Assembly (NCBI GenBank): GCA_900763245.1
Contig: CAAFJQ010000116.1
Location: forward strand, 1 to 20,706
DNA: 20,706 bases
Reading direction: 5' to 3'
Source of the DNA: Bacilli bacterium
GTDB lineage: Bacteria; Bacillota_I; Bacilli_A; RFN20; CAG-288
A model generated the notes under the pieces. The model worked only from the letters and a program-made list of their open reading frames with translations. It searched no databases and had not been told where the DNA came from. Positions 1 to 8,600 of the stretch are shown here, piece by piece (positions within the stretch are counted from its first letter, which is position 1; every line of letters begins with the position of its first letter). Made by a program: the position numbers and the translations under genes.

Positions 1-49
1 ACTGACAAACGCGAAGAGATGGGATTCGACTTCTAGTGACGGGGCGACC

Positions 50-77
50 ATTCCTTCTGGTCATGACCAGAAGGAAT
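50..77. repeat. Perfect 28-bp palindrome
   Basis: The half-site ATTCCTTCTGGTCA is followed directly by its exact reverse complement, with no spacer. There is no T-tract on either side, so it is not an obvious intrinsic terminator. It could be a protein-binding site or a REP-like extragenic palindrome. The rest of 1-160 shows no convincing gene. Confidence 0.6.
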
Positions 78-160
78 GATGAAAGTATTAATGACGATTG
101 ATGCTGTTAGAAATTCTTACACAAACAATTGACAAGTCTCACTTGAATAGAAGATATGGC

Positions 161-191
161 AAAAACTTTTAATTTTCAAAAGTTTTTGCTA
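161..191 (-). repeat. 31-bp palindromic direct repeat, downstream copy
   Basis: This 31-bp sequence is identical to 1193-1223, in the same orientation. Read on the minus strand it starts with TAG, the stop codon of the broken ATPase gene, and then forms a perfect 10-bp stem (AAAAACTTTT with AAAAGTTTTT) around a 7-nt loop. The T-run at the end could make it a weak terminator for that gene. Together with the upstream copy it brackets the whole ATPase gene, which suggests a cassette-like unit. Confidence 0.75.
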
Positions 192-1162
192 CTGCAATAA
201 CCAGTCGATTAAATTAATCACTTTGATTCCGTTGATATTTGAATAGCCTTTATCTAATGAAAGGATGATTTTATCATAGTGGTCGTCAATGCATTGAAAA
301 GGATGTATTTCTCTGTTTCTTGTTGAATCATTTATGAGTGATTCAGTCACTTGAAAATAAGTAATTTCATTGTTTTTGTGTAGATTAGCACGATTAATTA
401 TGAAGGTATTTTCAAATTGGCTTATGAAAATGCCTCCTTTTTGTTTCCGTTCTGTAATCCGCGTCCTAAAAGAATCTGGAAATCCGTATCCGTTCCGTAA
501 TCCGTCATTCCCACGGCATGCGTGTGTTTTGCTATGACTTTGCGTTGGCGAACAATATGGAAATTCCTTTTCCTATGGCATTCTCCATGCTTTAAATAAG
601 CGTCAAATAGATCGTTGATATCGTAAATTGAGTTGTCTTTGTAATAGCAACGGGTTTCATTTATGCCAAGCGCATTGATTTCTTTTGTTGTTGTAAATCC
701 TCTGAAATCAAGAAACTCTTTAAAAGAAAGCGGAAGCATCTTTATTTCCACATAACGGCCTGAAAGCAATGTTGAATATTCACTTGAAAGCATATGTGAA
801 TTTGAACCGGTTATATAAATATCGGAGTCAATATCTTCTCTAAGTGAATTGACAACTTTTTCCCAACCATCGATAAGCTGTGGCTCATCAAGAAAAATAT
901 AGGTTTTGCCCTCTTTATATGATTTGCTGATTATATAATCGTAGACTTCAGAATATGTCATGTCAGAGAACTTCAAGGATTCAAAATTGATCTTGATGAT
1001 TTGCTCTTTTTTAATACCGACGCTTAATAAATAATTGATCATCAAATCTAATAGTTTTGATTTTCCGCAGCGTCTGATGCCTGTTACTATTTTGATGGAA
1101 CTTGTATCTTTAAAGCTGATAAGTTGGTTCAGATAATAATCGCGGTTCTTTAATTTTTCCAT
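189..1162 (-). pseudogene. Broken AAA_14/DUF4143-family ATPase
   Basis: The N-terminal part (1162 to about 584, residues 1-193) is a normal AAA_14 ATPase. It has a Walker A at residues 28-35 (GIRRCGKS), a Walker B LDE at 91-93, a sensor ITGSNS at 117-122, and the family's LSGRYVEI and LPLSF motifs. The reading frame then runs into unrelated sequence and stops at 422. The family's typical C-terminus (YFQVTESL, then NGIKVINLIDWLL and TAG) is present in a different frame from about 418 to 189. The middle, normally roughly 130 residues, is missing, and 165 bp of foreign-looking sequence takes its place. The ATPase half may still be made as a 246-residue product. The upstream region carries a promoter in the 31-bp repeat but only a weak ribosome site. 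The family's cellular role is unknown, though its genes are often multicopy and mobile. Confidence 0.8.
421..584. other. Foreign segment inside the broken ATPase gene
   Basis: These 165 bp replace the central part of the DUF4143 gene and do not match that family in any frame I read. They contain a 16-bp direct repeat with one mismatch (446-461 and 489-504, core GTAATCCG) and several other TCCGT words, like a dispersed extragenic repeat. No terminal inverted repeats or target duplication are evident. Confidence 0.4.
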
Positions 1163-1184
1163 ATGTTCTGTTCTCGATGAATTT

Positions 1185-1211
1185 ATTATAGAAAAAACTT
1201 TTAATTTTCAA
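1185..1211 (-). promoter_or_regulatory. Promoter overlapping the 31-bp repeat
   Basis: On the minus strand a perfect TATAAT lies at 1190-1185. A TTGAAA hexamer at 1211-1206, inside the 31-bp repeat, gives a spacer of 15 bp. A one-base shift (TTTGAA) gives 16 bp. It would drive the broken ATPase gene, about 20 bp downstream of the -10 box. Confidence 0.5.
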
Positions 1212-1223
1212 AAGTTTTTGCTA
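1193..1223 (-). repeat. 31-bp palindromic direct repeat, upstream copy
   Basis: Second exact copy of the sequence at 161-191. Here it sits between the two ATPase genes and upstream of the broken one. The 10-bp A/T stem could help end transcription coming from the intact ATPase gene, and the same bases supply the -35 region of the next promoter. Confidence 0.75.
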
Positions 1224-1304
1224 TAGGTATTCAATATCCTGTTTATATGGCTCGCTTCGTTTTAAAAACTGTTATGATGTGGCTTCTTGTCTTTTTGATA
1301 ACGT

Positions 1305-2579
1305 TTAATTCTTCAATGATGTTATCGGTACAACGTAAACACCATCTGTTCTTTTATAACAGGCGTTTGATAATCCACAGATGACACATAATTCTTTGGC
1401 TGGTTTACCGCCTGCTTTTCTGATATCTTCATTCACTTTAAGTAAGTTTTTTGCTGCCTGATCGATTTGATTTGCACCTAATTTGATTTCGAAACCACAC
1501 CAATCTCCGTTTTCCAGTTCGATGACCGTATCGATTTCATTGTTGTTGTAATCTTGATAATGGAATAGCTTTCCATTGAAGGAATCGACATAGGTCAAAA
1601 GATCTCTTTCAACCATAGATTCGAATAAGAAACCAAGTAATTCCAAGTCATTTAAAAGCTTCTCTTTTGTCAATGAAAGGAAAGCACAGGGAAGTGAAGG
1701 ATCGACAAAATGCCTTTTTTCGTTTTGCTTTACTCTTAAAGAGGAACGGATATTAGTTGAGAATGGTGGTATGTTTTCAATCAGGTACAACCGCTTGAAC
1801 AATTTCAGATAGTCAGTGATGGAATCGATGTTGATATCATCACAGTCTTTTTCACTGATATCTCTTTTTAAAGTTGTGTTTGTGACTGTAGTCGCTTCGT
1901 TTCGTGATATGGAACGCAAAAGCAATTCGACTTTATGTTTATTTCTTTTGACATCATCTACTTTGTCGATATCTTCATTGATGAAAGTTTTTGCATATTC
2001 CTGAGGTAGAAGAAGTGAATGATTGAAATCGAGTGAGAGAGATGAAGGCCAACCTCCGACAAGGATAAGTTCGATGATTTTGATTAAGCTGATGTCACCG
2101 GTCATACATCCTTTAGCTGTTCCTTTGCAAATATCATATAAGGATACTTTCCCGTCTGATTTTCCGCTTTCGAAAAGGGACATCGGTCTCATTCTAAGAT
2201 GAGCGATTCTTCCTGTTCCTGTATGGATATATTGGTTTTTGTTGATTGTGGCAGAACCTGTCAGGATATACTGACCTTTTTCTCCGCTTTGATCAACATC
2301 ACCTCTGATAGCGTCCCATAGAGAAGGAACTTCTTGCCATTCATCGATTAGGCGTGGTTTTTCTCCATCTAATGCAACAGATGGATCTACTAATGCGATT
2401 TGTCGATTGTTAAAGTTTCCTTTTGGATCGGCTAACATGAATGCACTTCGTGAAGCATGTTTTCCACTCCAAGTTTTACCGCACCATTTGGGTCCTTCAA
2501 TCAAAACAGCACCAAATGATTCTAAATAAAGTTGAAGTTTTGCATCGATAATTCGCTCTCTATAACCTTTTGTTTCCAT
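1305..2579 (-). CDS. AAA_14/DUF4143 ATPase with PD-(D/E)XK-like C-terminus
   Basis: This is a 424-residue member of the AAA_14/DUF4143 family, from a different subfamily than its broken neighbour. Walker A is GPKWCGKT at residues 29-36. The Walker B-like motif LIDE ends at 80, and sensor LTGSA is at 106-110. The C-terminal half has a nuclease-like signature, EID (D350) followed by FEIK (E364, K366), as in PD-(D/E)XK folds. I chose the ATG at 2579 because GAGGAA lies 7-8 bases before it and the family homology begins there. The frame stays open upstream to 2753, but that stretch is made of 23-bp DNA repeats and is probably untranslated. The family is thought to include nucleic-acid-directed ATPases, but its biological role is not established. 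Confidence 0.85.
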   Translation of the reverse strand: METKGYRERIIDAKLQLYLESFGAVLIEGPKWCGKTWSGKHASRSAFMLADPKGNFNNRQIALVDPSVALDGEKPRLIDEWQEVPSLWDAIRGDVDQSGEKGQYILTGSATINKNQYIHTGTGRIAHLRMRPMSLFESGKSDGKVSLYDICKGTAKGCMTGDISLIKIIELILVGGWPSSLSLDFNHSLLLPQEYAKTFINEDIDKVDDVKRNKHKVELLLRSISRNEATTVTNTTLKRDISEKDCDDINIDSITDYLKLFKRLYLIENIPPFSTNIRSSLRVKQNEKRHFVDPSLPCAFLSLTKEKLLNDLELLGFLFESMVERDLLTYVDSFNGKLFHYQDYNNNEIDTVIELENGDWCGFEIKLGANQIDQAAKNLLKVNEDIRKAGGKPAKELCVICGLSNACYKRTDGVYVVPITSLKN

Positions 2580-2610
2580 TAGTATTTCCTCGATATGAAT
2601 ATAAGCTATT

Positions 2611-2725
2611 CCGAGACTTTTATCATTTTCAACCCGAGACTTTTCTAATTTTTGTTCCGAGACTTTTGGTAAATCCATTCCGCGCAATTTCGGTTTTTCA
2701 TTCCGTGAGATTTTAAATCTTCGTG
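2611..2725 (-). repeat. Iteron-like array, five units at 23-bp period
   Basis: On the plus strand CCGAGACTTTT begins at exactly 2611, 2634 and 2657. Diverged copies CCGCGCAATTT and CCGTGAGATTTT begin at 2680 and 2703, so five units keep an exact 23-bp spacing. Twenty-three is not a multiple of three, so this is DNA- or RNA-level periodicity, not a protein repeat. The array ends about 30 bp before the preferred start codon of the DUF4143 ATPase gene and would occupy its promoter or leader. It resembles iterons or cooperative binding sites, and the encoded ATPase is a natural but unproven ligand. Confidence 0.75.
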
Positions 2726-2850
2726 TATCATCAGATTCTATACCCTTTTCCAAGCAACTGAAAATGTTGATAGAAACAACATCGTCTCTATATCTATTTT
2801 GAAAAGTTGTTAAATAATCAAACTATGAAAACAATGATGAAATATAAACA

Positions 2851-2899
2851 AAAGAAAAAGCTGTTTCATCACTAGCTCTTGTTAGTTCTGCAACAGCTT
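2851..2899 (-). terminator. Rho-independent terminator of the sugar operon
   Basis: Just after the stop of the ABC ATPase gene the minus-strand transcript has an 8-bp stem, AAGCTGTT (2899-2892) with AACAGCTT (2865-2858), around a 26-nt loop, followed by TTTTCTTTTG. The loop is long, but stem and T-tract are clear, and it lies exactly where the operon should end. Confidence 0.75.
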
Positions 2900-2903
2900 G
2901 TAG

Positions 2904-4526
2904 TTACATCTCACTGATGTGGTATTCGGAAATTTCTTTTTCTTTCTTGTCTAAATCGTAAATGGACTTATGATCATCTCCGATGAAATCGATTCCGTCT
3001 GTATCGATATGAAGATGGACATGATCCTGAGATTTGAATCCTTCTTTGTAGGGAACATAGAGATGAGAAATAGGAGAATCGAATGATGACTGATAATCAA
3101 GATTGAGGTTGAGTTCGACTCTTGATAATCTGTCTTTGTTATAGATGCCTTCTCCTTCATAGACAGCCTCGATTTCGCCGTTTTCATCAAAGGTGATATT
3201 ATTGCTGGGAATATTCATCTTCACGCGGTGTGTGCCGTTTCTATAGACTTCATTGATCTTTTCTTTATCGATGAAGTCAAGAGAGAGCTTGACCCCGTTT
3301 TCAAAGAGGAAGAAGAATTCATCATTCTCATTGCTGAGATAGCCTCTCATCTCAGAAAGTGTGCTTCTAGGAGAGATGATGAGGGATTTCTCATCCTTCT
3401 CATCATTTTCGAAAAAGTGAATCTTTTCAGCAGGCAAAGCAAGAGAGATGATGTCATCTTTCTTTGCTTCGATTCTTCCTGGGACTTTGATGACAAGAGA
3501 TGTCTCACTTTCACCATTTGCATTCTCGTTCTTATCGAGATTGAAATCAGAATAGATGATTGCTTCGTTTCCGAGGACTTCGATGATGTTGATTCTTGTC
3601 TTCAGATTTCCGTTTTCGGAAATTTTGATATCATCAGGACGAATGCCGAGAATCATCTTGTGTTCGTTTCCGTCCAAGACTTTCTCGTGGATCTCTTTCA
3701 GCTGAGAAAGCGGATATTTCAGTTTAACGCCATGCGTGTTGAAGACAAACTCATCGCCTGTTTTCTTTCCGATACCCTCGTAGAAGTTCATCTGAGGAGT
3801 CCCTAAGAATCCAGCGACAAATCTGTTCTTCGGATAGTCGAAGATATTGGTCGGCGTATCGATCTGTTGAATGACACCACTTTTCATGACGACAATTCTG
3901 CTTCCCATCGTCATCGCTTCGACCTGATCGTGTGTGACATAGATGAAGGTGGTCTTCAGCTTTTCGAATAGGCGGGTGATTTCAACTCTCATCGTGGCTC
4001 TCAACTTGGCATCGAGGTTGCTTAAAGGTTCATCGAGAAGGAAGATCTTCGGTCTTCTGACGATGGCTCTTCCTAAGGCGACTCTCTGTCTTTGTCCGCC
4101 TGACATAGCACCAGGCTTTCTGTCCAAGAGCTCTTCGATGTCTAAAATCTTTGCGGCTGCATGAATCTTCTCATCGATTTCTTCTTTCGGAACATGTCTG
4201 TTTTTCAATCCGAACGCCATGTTCTGATATGCGGTCATATGAGGATAAAGAGCATAGTTTTGGAAGACCATCGCAATATCGCGATAGTTGGGTTCGATGT
4301 CATTCATTCTCTGACCATTGATGTAAAGATTGCCCTCTGTGATATCTTCAAAGCCGGCAATCATTCTTAATGTCGTTGATTTTCCGCATCCGGAAGGACC
4401 GACAAAGACGATGAATTCATCATCGTCTGCCGATAGGCAGAAATCTTTGACGGCCTGAACATCCTGCTCTTTTCTTTTCTTGGCTTTATAGGTTTTATAC
4501 ACGTGTTCCAGACGTAGTGTTTCCAT
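2904..4526 (-). CDS. Sugar ABC transporter ATPase, MsmK/UgpC type, with long C-terminal extension
   Basis: This cytoplasmic ATPase would energise the two permeases encoded upstream in the operon. Walker A is GPSGCGKST at residues 43-51, the Q-loop glutamine is Q89, the signature MSGGQRQR starts at 141, Walker B is FLLDE at 162-166 and the switch histidine is H199. A CUT1-type regulatory/TOBE region follows to about residue 385. At 540 residues it is some 160-170 longer than usual for MsmX/MsmK/UgpC. The extra C-terminus is rich in acidic residues, looks beta-rich (perhaps a further TOBE-like domain) and ends with a histidine-containing tail. GAGGT precedes the ATG by 6 bases, and the gap to the upstream ROK gene is 8 bp. 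In many Firmicutes this ATPase is unlinked and shared, so a dedicated copy in the operon is notable. Confidence 0.9.
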   Translation of the reverse strand: METLRLEHVYKTYKAKKRKEQDVQAVKDFCLSADDDEFIVFVGPSGCGKSTTLRMIAGFEDITEGNLYINGQRMNDIEPNYRDIAMVFQNYALYPHMTAYQNMAFGLKNRHVPKEEIDEKIHAAAKILDIEELLDRKPGAMSGGQRQRVALGRAIVRRPKIFLLDEPLSNLDAKLRATMRVEITRLFEKLKTTFIYVTHDQVEAMTMGSRIVVMKSGVIQQIDTPTNIFDYPKNRFVAGFLGTPQMNFYEGIGKKTGDEFVFNTHGVKLKYPLSQLKEIHEKVLDGNEHKMILGIRPDDIKISENGNLKTRINIIEVLGNEAIIYSDFNLDKNENANGESETSLVIKVPGRIEAKKDDIISLALPAEKIHFFENDEKDEKSLIISPRSTLSEMRGYLSNENDEFFFLFENGVKLSLDFIDKEKINEVYRNGTHRVKMNIPSNNITFDENGEIEAVYEGEGIYNKDRLSRVELNLNLDYQSSFDSPISHLYVPYKEGFKSQDHVHLHIDTDGIDFIGDDHKSIYDLDKKEKEISEYHISEM

Positions 4527-4534
4527 AGTTTACC

Positions 4535-5695
4535 TCATTGATTCTTCAGACTGTCAAGAACGGAGGATAAGACTTTCGTAATACCCATCTCTTTTGCGCC
4601 GTCACAGATTGCATAGTTGTTAAGTGTTGAGAAAATGACAGTTGCGTTCTCGTTTGCCATCTTTGCTTCTTCTTCGACATATTTGAGGTAGAATTCACCG
4701 AAGTTGGTGATTCCGCCAGAGAGGATGAACTGATCGATGTCGAAGACGCGAATGATTTCTTTCAGTGCTTTTCCGACGCTTTTTGCACTGAGTGTGACTT
4801 CTTTGATGACATCTTCATCGCCCTGAGCAAATAGCTCATAGATCGTGGTGATGGAGATTGTCTTTTCCTTCTTCTGACTGACATGCTCCTGGATGGCTCT
4901 AAGAGAGGCAAAGTCGTCTAAATGATGACTTTCGCCATCGACTTTGACGACAAGTCTTCCGATTTCGCCAGCATAGCCTCTAGCACCCCAGTAGAGCTTG
5001 TTGTCAAACTCAAAGGCGCCGCCGATACCATAATCGATATAGGCAAGAAGGCCGGAATCTCCGTTGTTGAAGGAGCCCTTAGCCAATTCAGCCATCATCA
5101 TCAGCTTGGTATCGTTCTCTAACGATACAGGGCAATGGAAGGCATTCTCAAACAAGGACACAAGAGCGTGGGAGTTGGAGAAGAGGTCCTGATTGAACTG
5201 CGGAGAGACCTGTAAGTCTCCTGTCTTCTGATTGACAAGACCGGGAAGAGAGATGATGACGGAACGGATCGGAATGTTCTTGAAGACGGATCTTTTCAGA
5301 ACTTCCTGAACATTTTCGATCTCTTTCTCGAAAACAGAAAGAGAATAGTTTGCGATTTCATGATCGGATTCATAGAGATTCTCGCCTAACAGGTTTGCGA
5401 TGATGGGGTGAGAGTGATAACTGGTGATGGAAAAGACGAGGATCAGTCCATAATCCTGGTTGATCGAATAGGAGACACGTTTTCTCCCTTTGGTATTTTT
5501 CTGTTCGTTGGCACAGATATGAATGATGTCGTTTGTGAGAAGAGAGCGAAGAATGGAACTGACTGTCGCATTGGATAGCGACAGTCTTTCTGCAAGTTCT
5601 GTTCCACTCATCGGTTTCTCTTTCAATTGCTTTAAAACGAGCTGATTGTTTAATACTCTGGCTATCGATTGATTTTTTCCGATTGTTTCATTCAT
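4535..5695 (-). CDS. ROK-family regulator (NagC/XylR-like), zinc motif absent
   Basis: This 386-residue protein has an N-terminal winged helix (residues 15-60, with a GTELAERLSLSNATVS helix-turn-helix) joined to a ROK sugar-kinase fold. The ENDTK motif (D195 in the catalytic position) and the GIGGAFEF, GARGYAGEIG signature at 223-246 are clear. The usual zinc site of ROK proteins is lost: GEIGH is GEIGR here (R247), and the CxCGxxGC cysteines that should follow are replaced by an acidic, histidine-containing stretch. It probably senses a sugar imported by this operon and represses the divergent promoters near 12.2-12.4 kb; that is inference from context. The start overlaps the lipoprotein stop as TAATG, so translation is coupled. 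Confidence 0.85.
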   Translation of the reverse strand: MNETIGKNQSIARVLNNQLVLKQLKEKPMSGTELAERLSLSNATVSSILRSLLTNDIIHICANEQKNTKGRKRVSYSINQDYGLILVFSITSYHSHPIIANLLGENLYESDHEIANYSLSVFEKEIENVQEVLKRSVFKNIPIRSVIISLPGLVNQKTGDLQVSPQFNQDLFSNSHALVSLFENAFHCPVSLENDTKLMMMAELAKGSFNNGDSGLLAYIDYGIGGAFEFDNKLYWGARGYAGEIGRLVVKVDGESHHLDDFASLRAIQEHVSQKKEKTISITTIYELFAQGDEDVIKEVTLSAKSVGKALKEIIRVFDIDQFILSGGITNFGEFYLKYVEEEAKMANENATVIFSTLNNYAICDGAKEMGITKVLSSVLDSLKNQ

Positions 5696-8600
5696 TAGTT
5701 TGTTTGACCTATCATGTTAATATTATAACCATTGAAGGTACAATATTTAATGTCTTTCGACCATGTCTTGCCAATAAGACCGCCAAGAGCGGTGCCACCA
5801 TTGTTGAAGTGCGTATTGTCGCCAGCGACAACATTGCAGTTGAAGGCGTTGACATTTCTGATCATTGCACTATCTCCGACAAAGGCGGATAAGATGCCTG
5901 AGAAGTTTCCACCGGCTTTTGTGATGTTGCAATCGACAAAGTTGATGTCTTTGACAACAGCTTTGATTCCTTCTCCGCCGATCTGACAGAAGAATGCATC
6001 GGTCCAACTGGATCCTTCAGAATTGATGTTTACATTCTTGATGGTGTGTCCAAGGCCGTAGAACTGACCATTGAATAAGGCATGGTTTTCTTCACCCTTA
6101 AGATTCTTGCCGATAGAGTTGAAGGCGACACCGCTGAAGTCCAAATCGGCAGTCAATGCATAGACTTTGGAACGATCGAAGTTGGAGGCCAATTCAGTAT
6201 GAGTCTTTCCATCGACAGCGAAGTACTTATTGAAGGTTTCCATGGAGTCGATCTTGATGTAATCCGTGCCGAAGCAGTTATCAAGCCATGCCTGATCTGC
6301 TTTCTCTTCGCTTGTTGTTGTAGCAAAGGCACGATAGATTTTGTCATTGCTGTCTGTGACCTTAAGGACATGCTGGACGTCTTTTTCAGTGAAGGCAGTG
6401 CTCTTTAAGGAGAAGTTTGTTCCGCTTAAGGAGTATTCGCTGGATGCGACGACATTGCCATCGAGTGTGACTTCCTTGATGGTTTCACCGATGCCGGCAA
6501 TCTCATAGCTGAAGTCGGAATCATCGTTCTGATAGTGGATGGCGTTGTTACCTAAGAAGGAGTTGAGTTTCTTGACAGTGAATGTCTTAGAAGCTGTTTC
6601 ACCGATAGCAGAGGCTTCGACTGTGATCTCAAGACCTTCCGGACAATCGTCTTTAACAGAAAGCTTGTTGCCTTTGAGGGCGAAGTAGCAGCTCTTCCAT
6701 GCAGGTGCTGTTGTTGCCTTGAAGGTGGCTTCAATAGTGCTTGAAGGTGTTGTTGCTGTCTTCAGTTCGAGAGTATCACCAGCTCCGATGACATCTTCGG
6801 TATTGGCGATGGTGAGTCCACCGATTGCGTTGTATAAGAGTAAAGATGCAGAGGCTGTCATATCGATGCCGTACTGATCCAATTTCAGGGATGCCTTTAC
6901 AGAAAGGGTAGCGCCGCCTTCAGGGACATTGATGTCAGTCAAAGAAAGGGACTTATCGACGATCTTGGCTCCATAGCTTTCGCCTTCGATGGAATAGGTG
7001 ACAAAGGTGTTGTATTCTGCCTCTCTTTCAACTGGCTTGATGAGCATGGAAAGAGCGATAGCATTGCCTTTGAGTCCATATTCAGGAAGAGCAGAGAAAG
7101 CGAAGAGGCCAGGAGTATGAGGAATAGACAAGGTCTTCAAGGTAGGAAGCTTGCCTTCTTCTTTCTTGAAGTCGTGGCTGGGGAGAGAGGCAAAATCAAA
7201 GGCCTTCATCTCATCTAAGGTAGCAAAGACTTTTCCACAGCTTTCTGTTGTGACATTACTGTTCTGGCTATAGCCGAAGACCTGTCCTTCACCAAGAGCG
7301 TAGACGTTCTTGATGGTGCCGTCTGTTTCGTTTAAGCCGACAGCAAGACCACTCTGCTTCCAGGATAAATCAGGATTGAGATTTCCTTTGACGTTCTCAT
7401 TGATGGATAAGCAGTTCTGGATGAGGCCGTGGTTGACAGAGCAAAGGACGCCTGTTGCATTCTGGCCTTCGTTGACCATGGCGATATCGGCGATGATGTT
7501 TTCCATCGTTCCTTTGTTGTTTCCGACAACAGCACCGGACCAGGACTTCGCGATTTCAATCGCGCCCTTGAGGGTGAAATTCTTGACGGTTCCTGTCACT
7601 CTTCCGAAGAAACCGTTGACAGCTGTCATGCCCTTATAGGAGAATCCGGAGATCGTATATCCGTTTCCGTTGAAGGTTCCTTCAAACGGAATATCATATC
7701 CGTTCTCATCTTCCATATAGGCGCCAATCGGAGCCCAGTCGCCCTTCTCTTTGATGAAGGAGGCTAAATCGATATCAGAACCTAAGGCGTAATAACCCTT
7801 CAAGGAGTTTTCTTTGAAGGAAGGGATTGCTTCTGTATAGTTAGGAGCGAAGATGGTTTCAAAATCTTCGGCTTGGTAGATGATCTTATCGGCGATAGCC
7901 AAGGAGAGCGGGACGTTGTTTCTCTTTGTTGTGACTTTGAAGTTGTGTTCACCCGTGGATAAGGTGGAAAGATAAGAGGCAGGGATTATAACGGTCTTTG
8001 TCTCTTTGTCATAGCTGAAGCCGTTGACTTCGACGATCATGTTGTCAACAAGGAGCTTGACATCTTCGGCTGTCGTTTCGGTTTCGGCGGCACTATTGCC
8101 GTTGAAATTCAAAACGAAGGATGCACTTTCAGAAGATCCTTTTTCCAAGATGACATCTCCATCAGCGTAGATGATGTTGTTTTTCATGGCGATGAAGCCT
8201 TTTTCACTCTTTTCGCCCTGGCTTTCTGCAACGACGGTGAAGGTAGTTCCATCACTGACTTTGTCAGAGAAGCTGACTCTTCCTGTCTCTTCATTGATGG
8301 TGATGCCATCGATATTGTCTTTCAAGGAGTAGGAGACTGCGTATTCTCTTCCTTTGTCGGTCTTTGCAGTGCAAAGGACGACATCGCCGTCAACGAGATA
8401 TTCGCTGTTGTTCATAAAGGTGAGAACAGGCTTTTCCTGCTGCATGTTGAATTTGACGATGGTTGTTGCTGTCTGTCCGTTGAAGGTAGCGATATAGACC
8501 TTTTCCGGAATCGGATTGGCGAAAGCGTCAAAATCGATTTCACCTGTCTCACTGTTGAGCGTGACGCCTTCCGGAGCTCCGCCCTGGAATGCGTAAGTGA

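Noticed and set aside
2611..2725. CRISPR array
   Set aside because: The repeats are only about 11 bp with 12-bp spacers and diverge quickly, and no cas genes are present.
2580..2753. A 58-residue N-terminal extension of the DUF4143 ATPase
   Set aside because: The stretch is built of 23-bp DNA repeats that change frame each unit, and a good ribosome site precedes the ATG at 2579.
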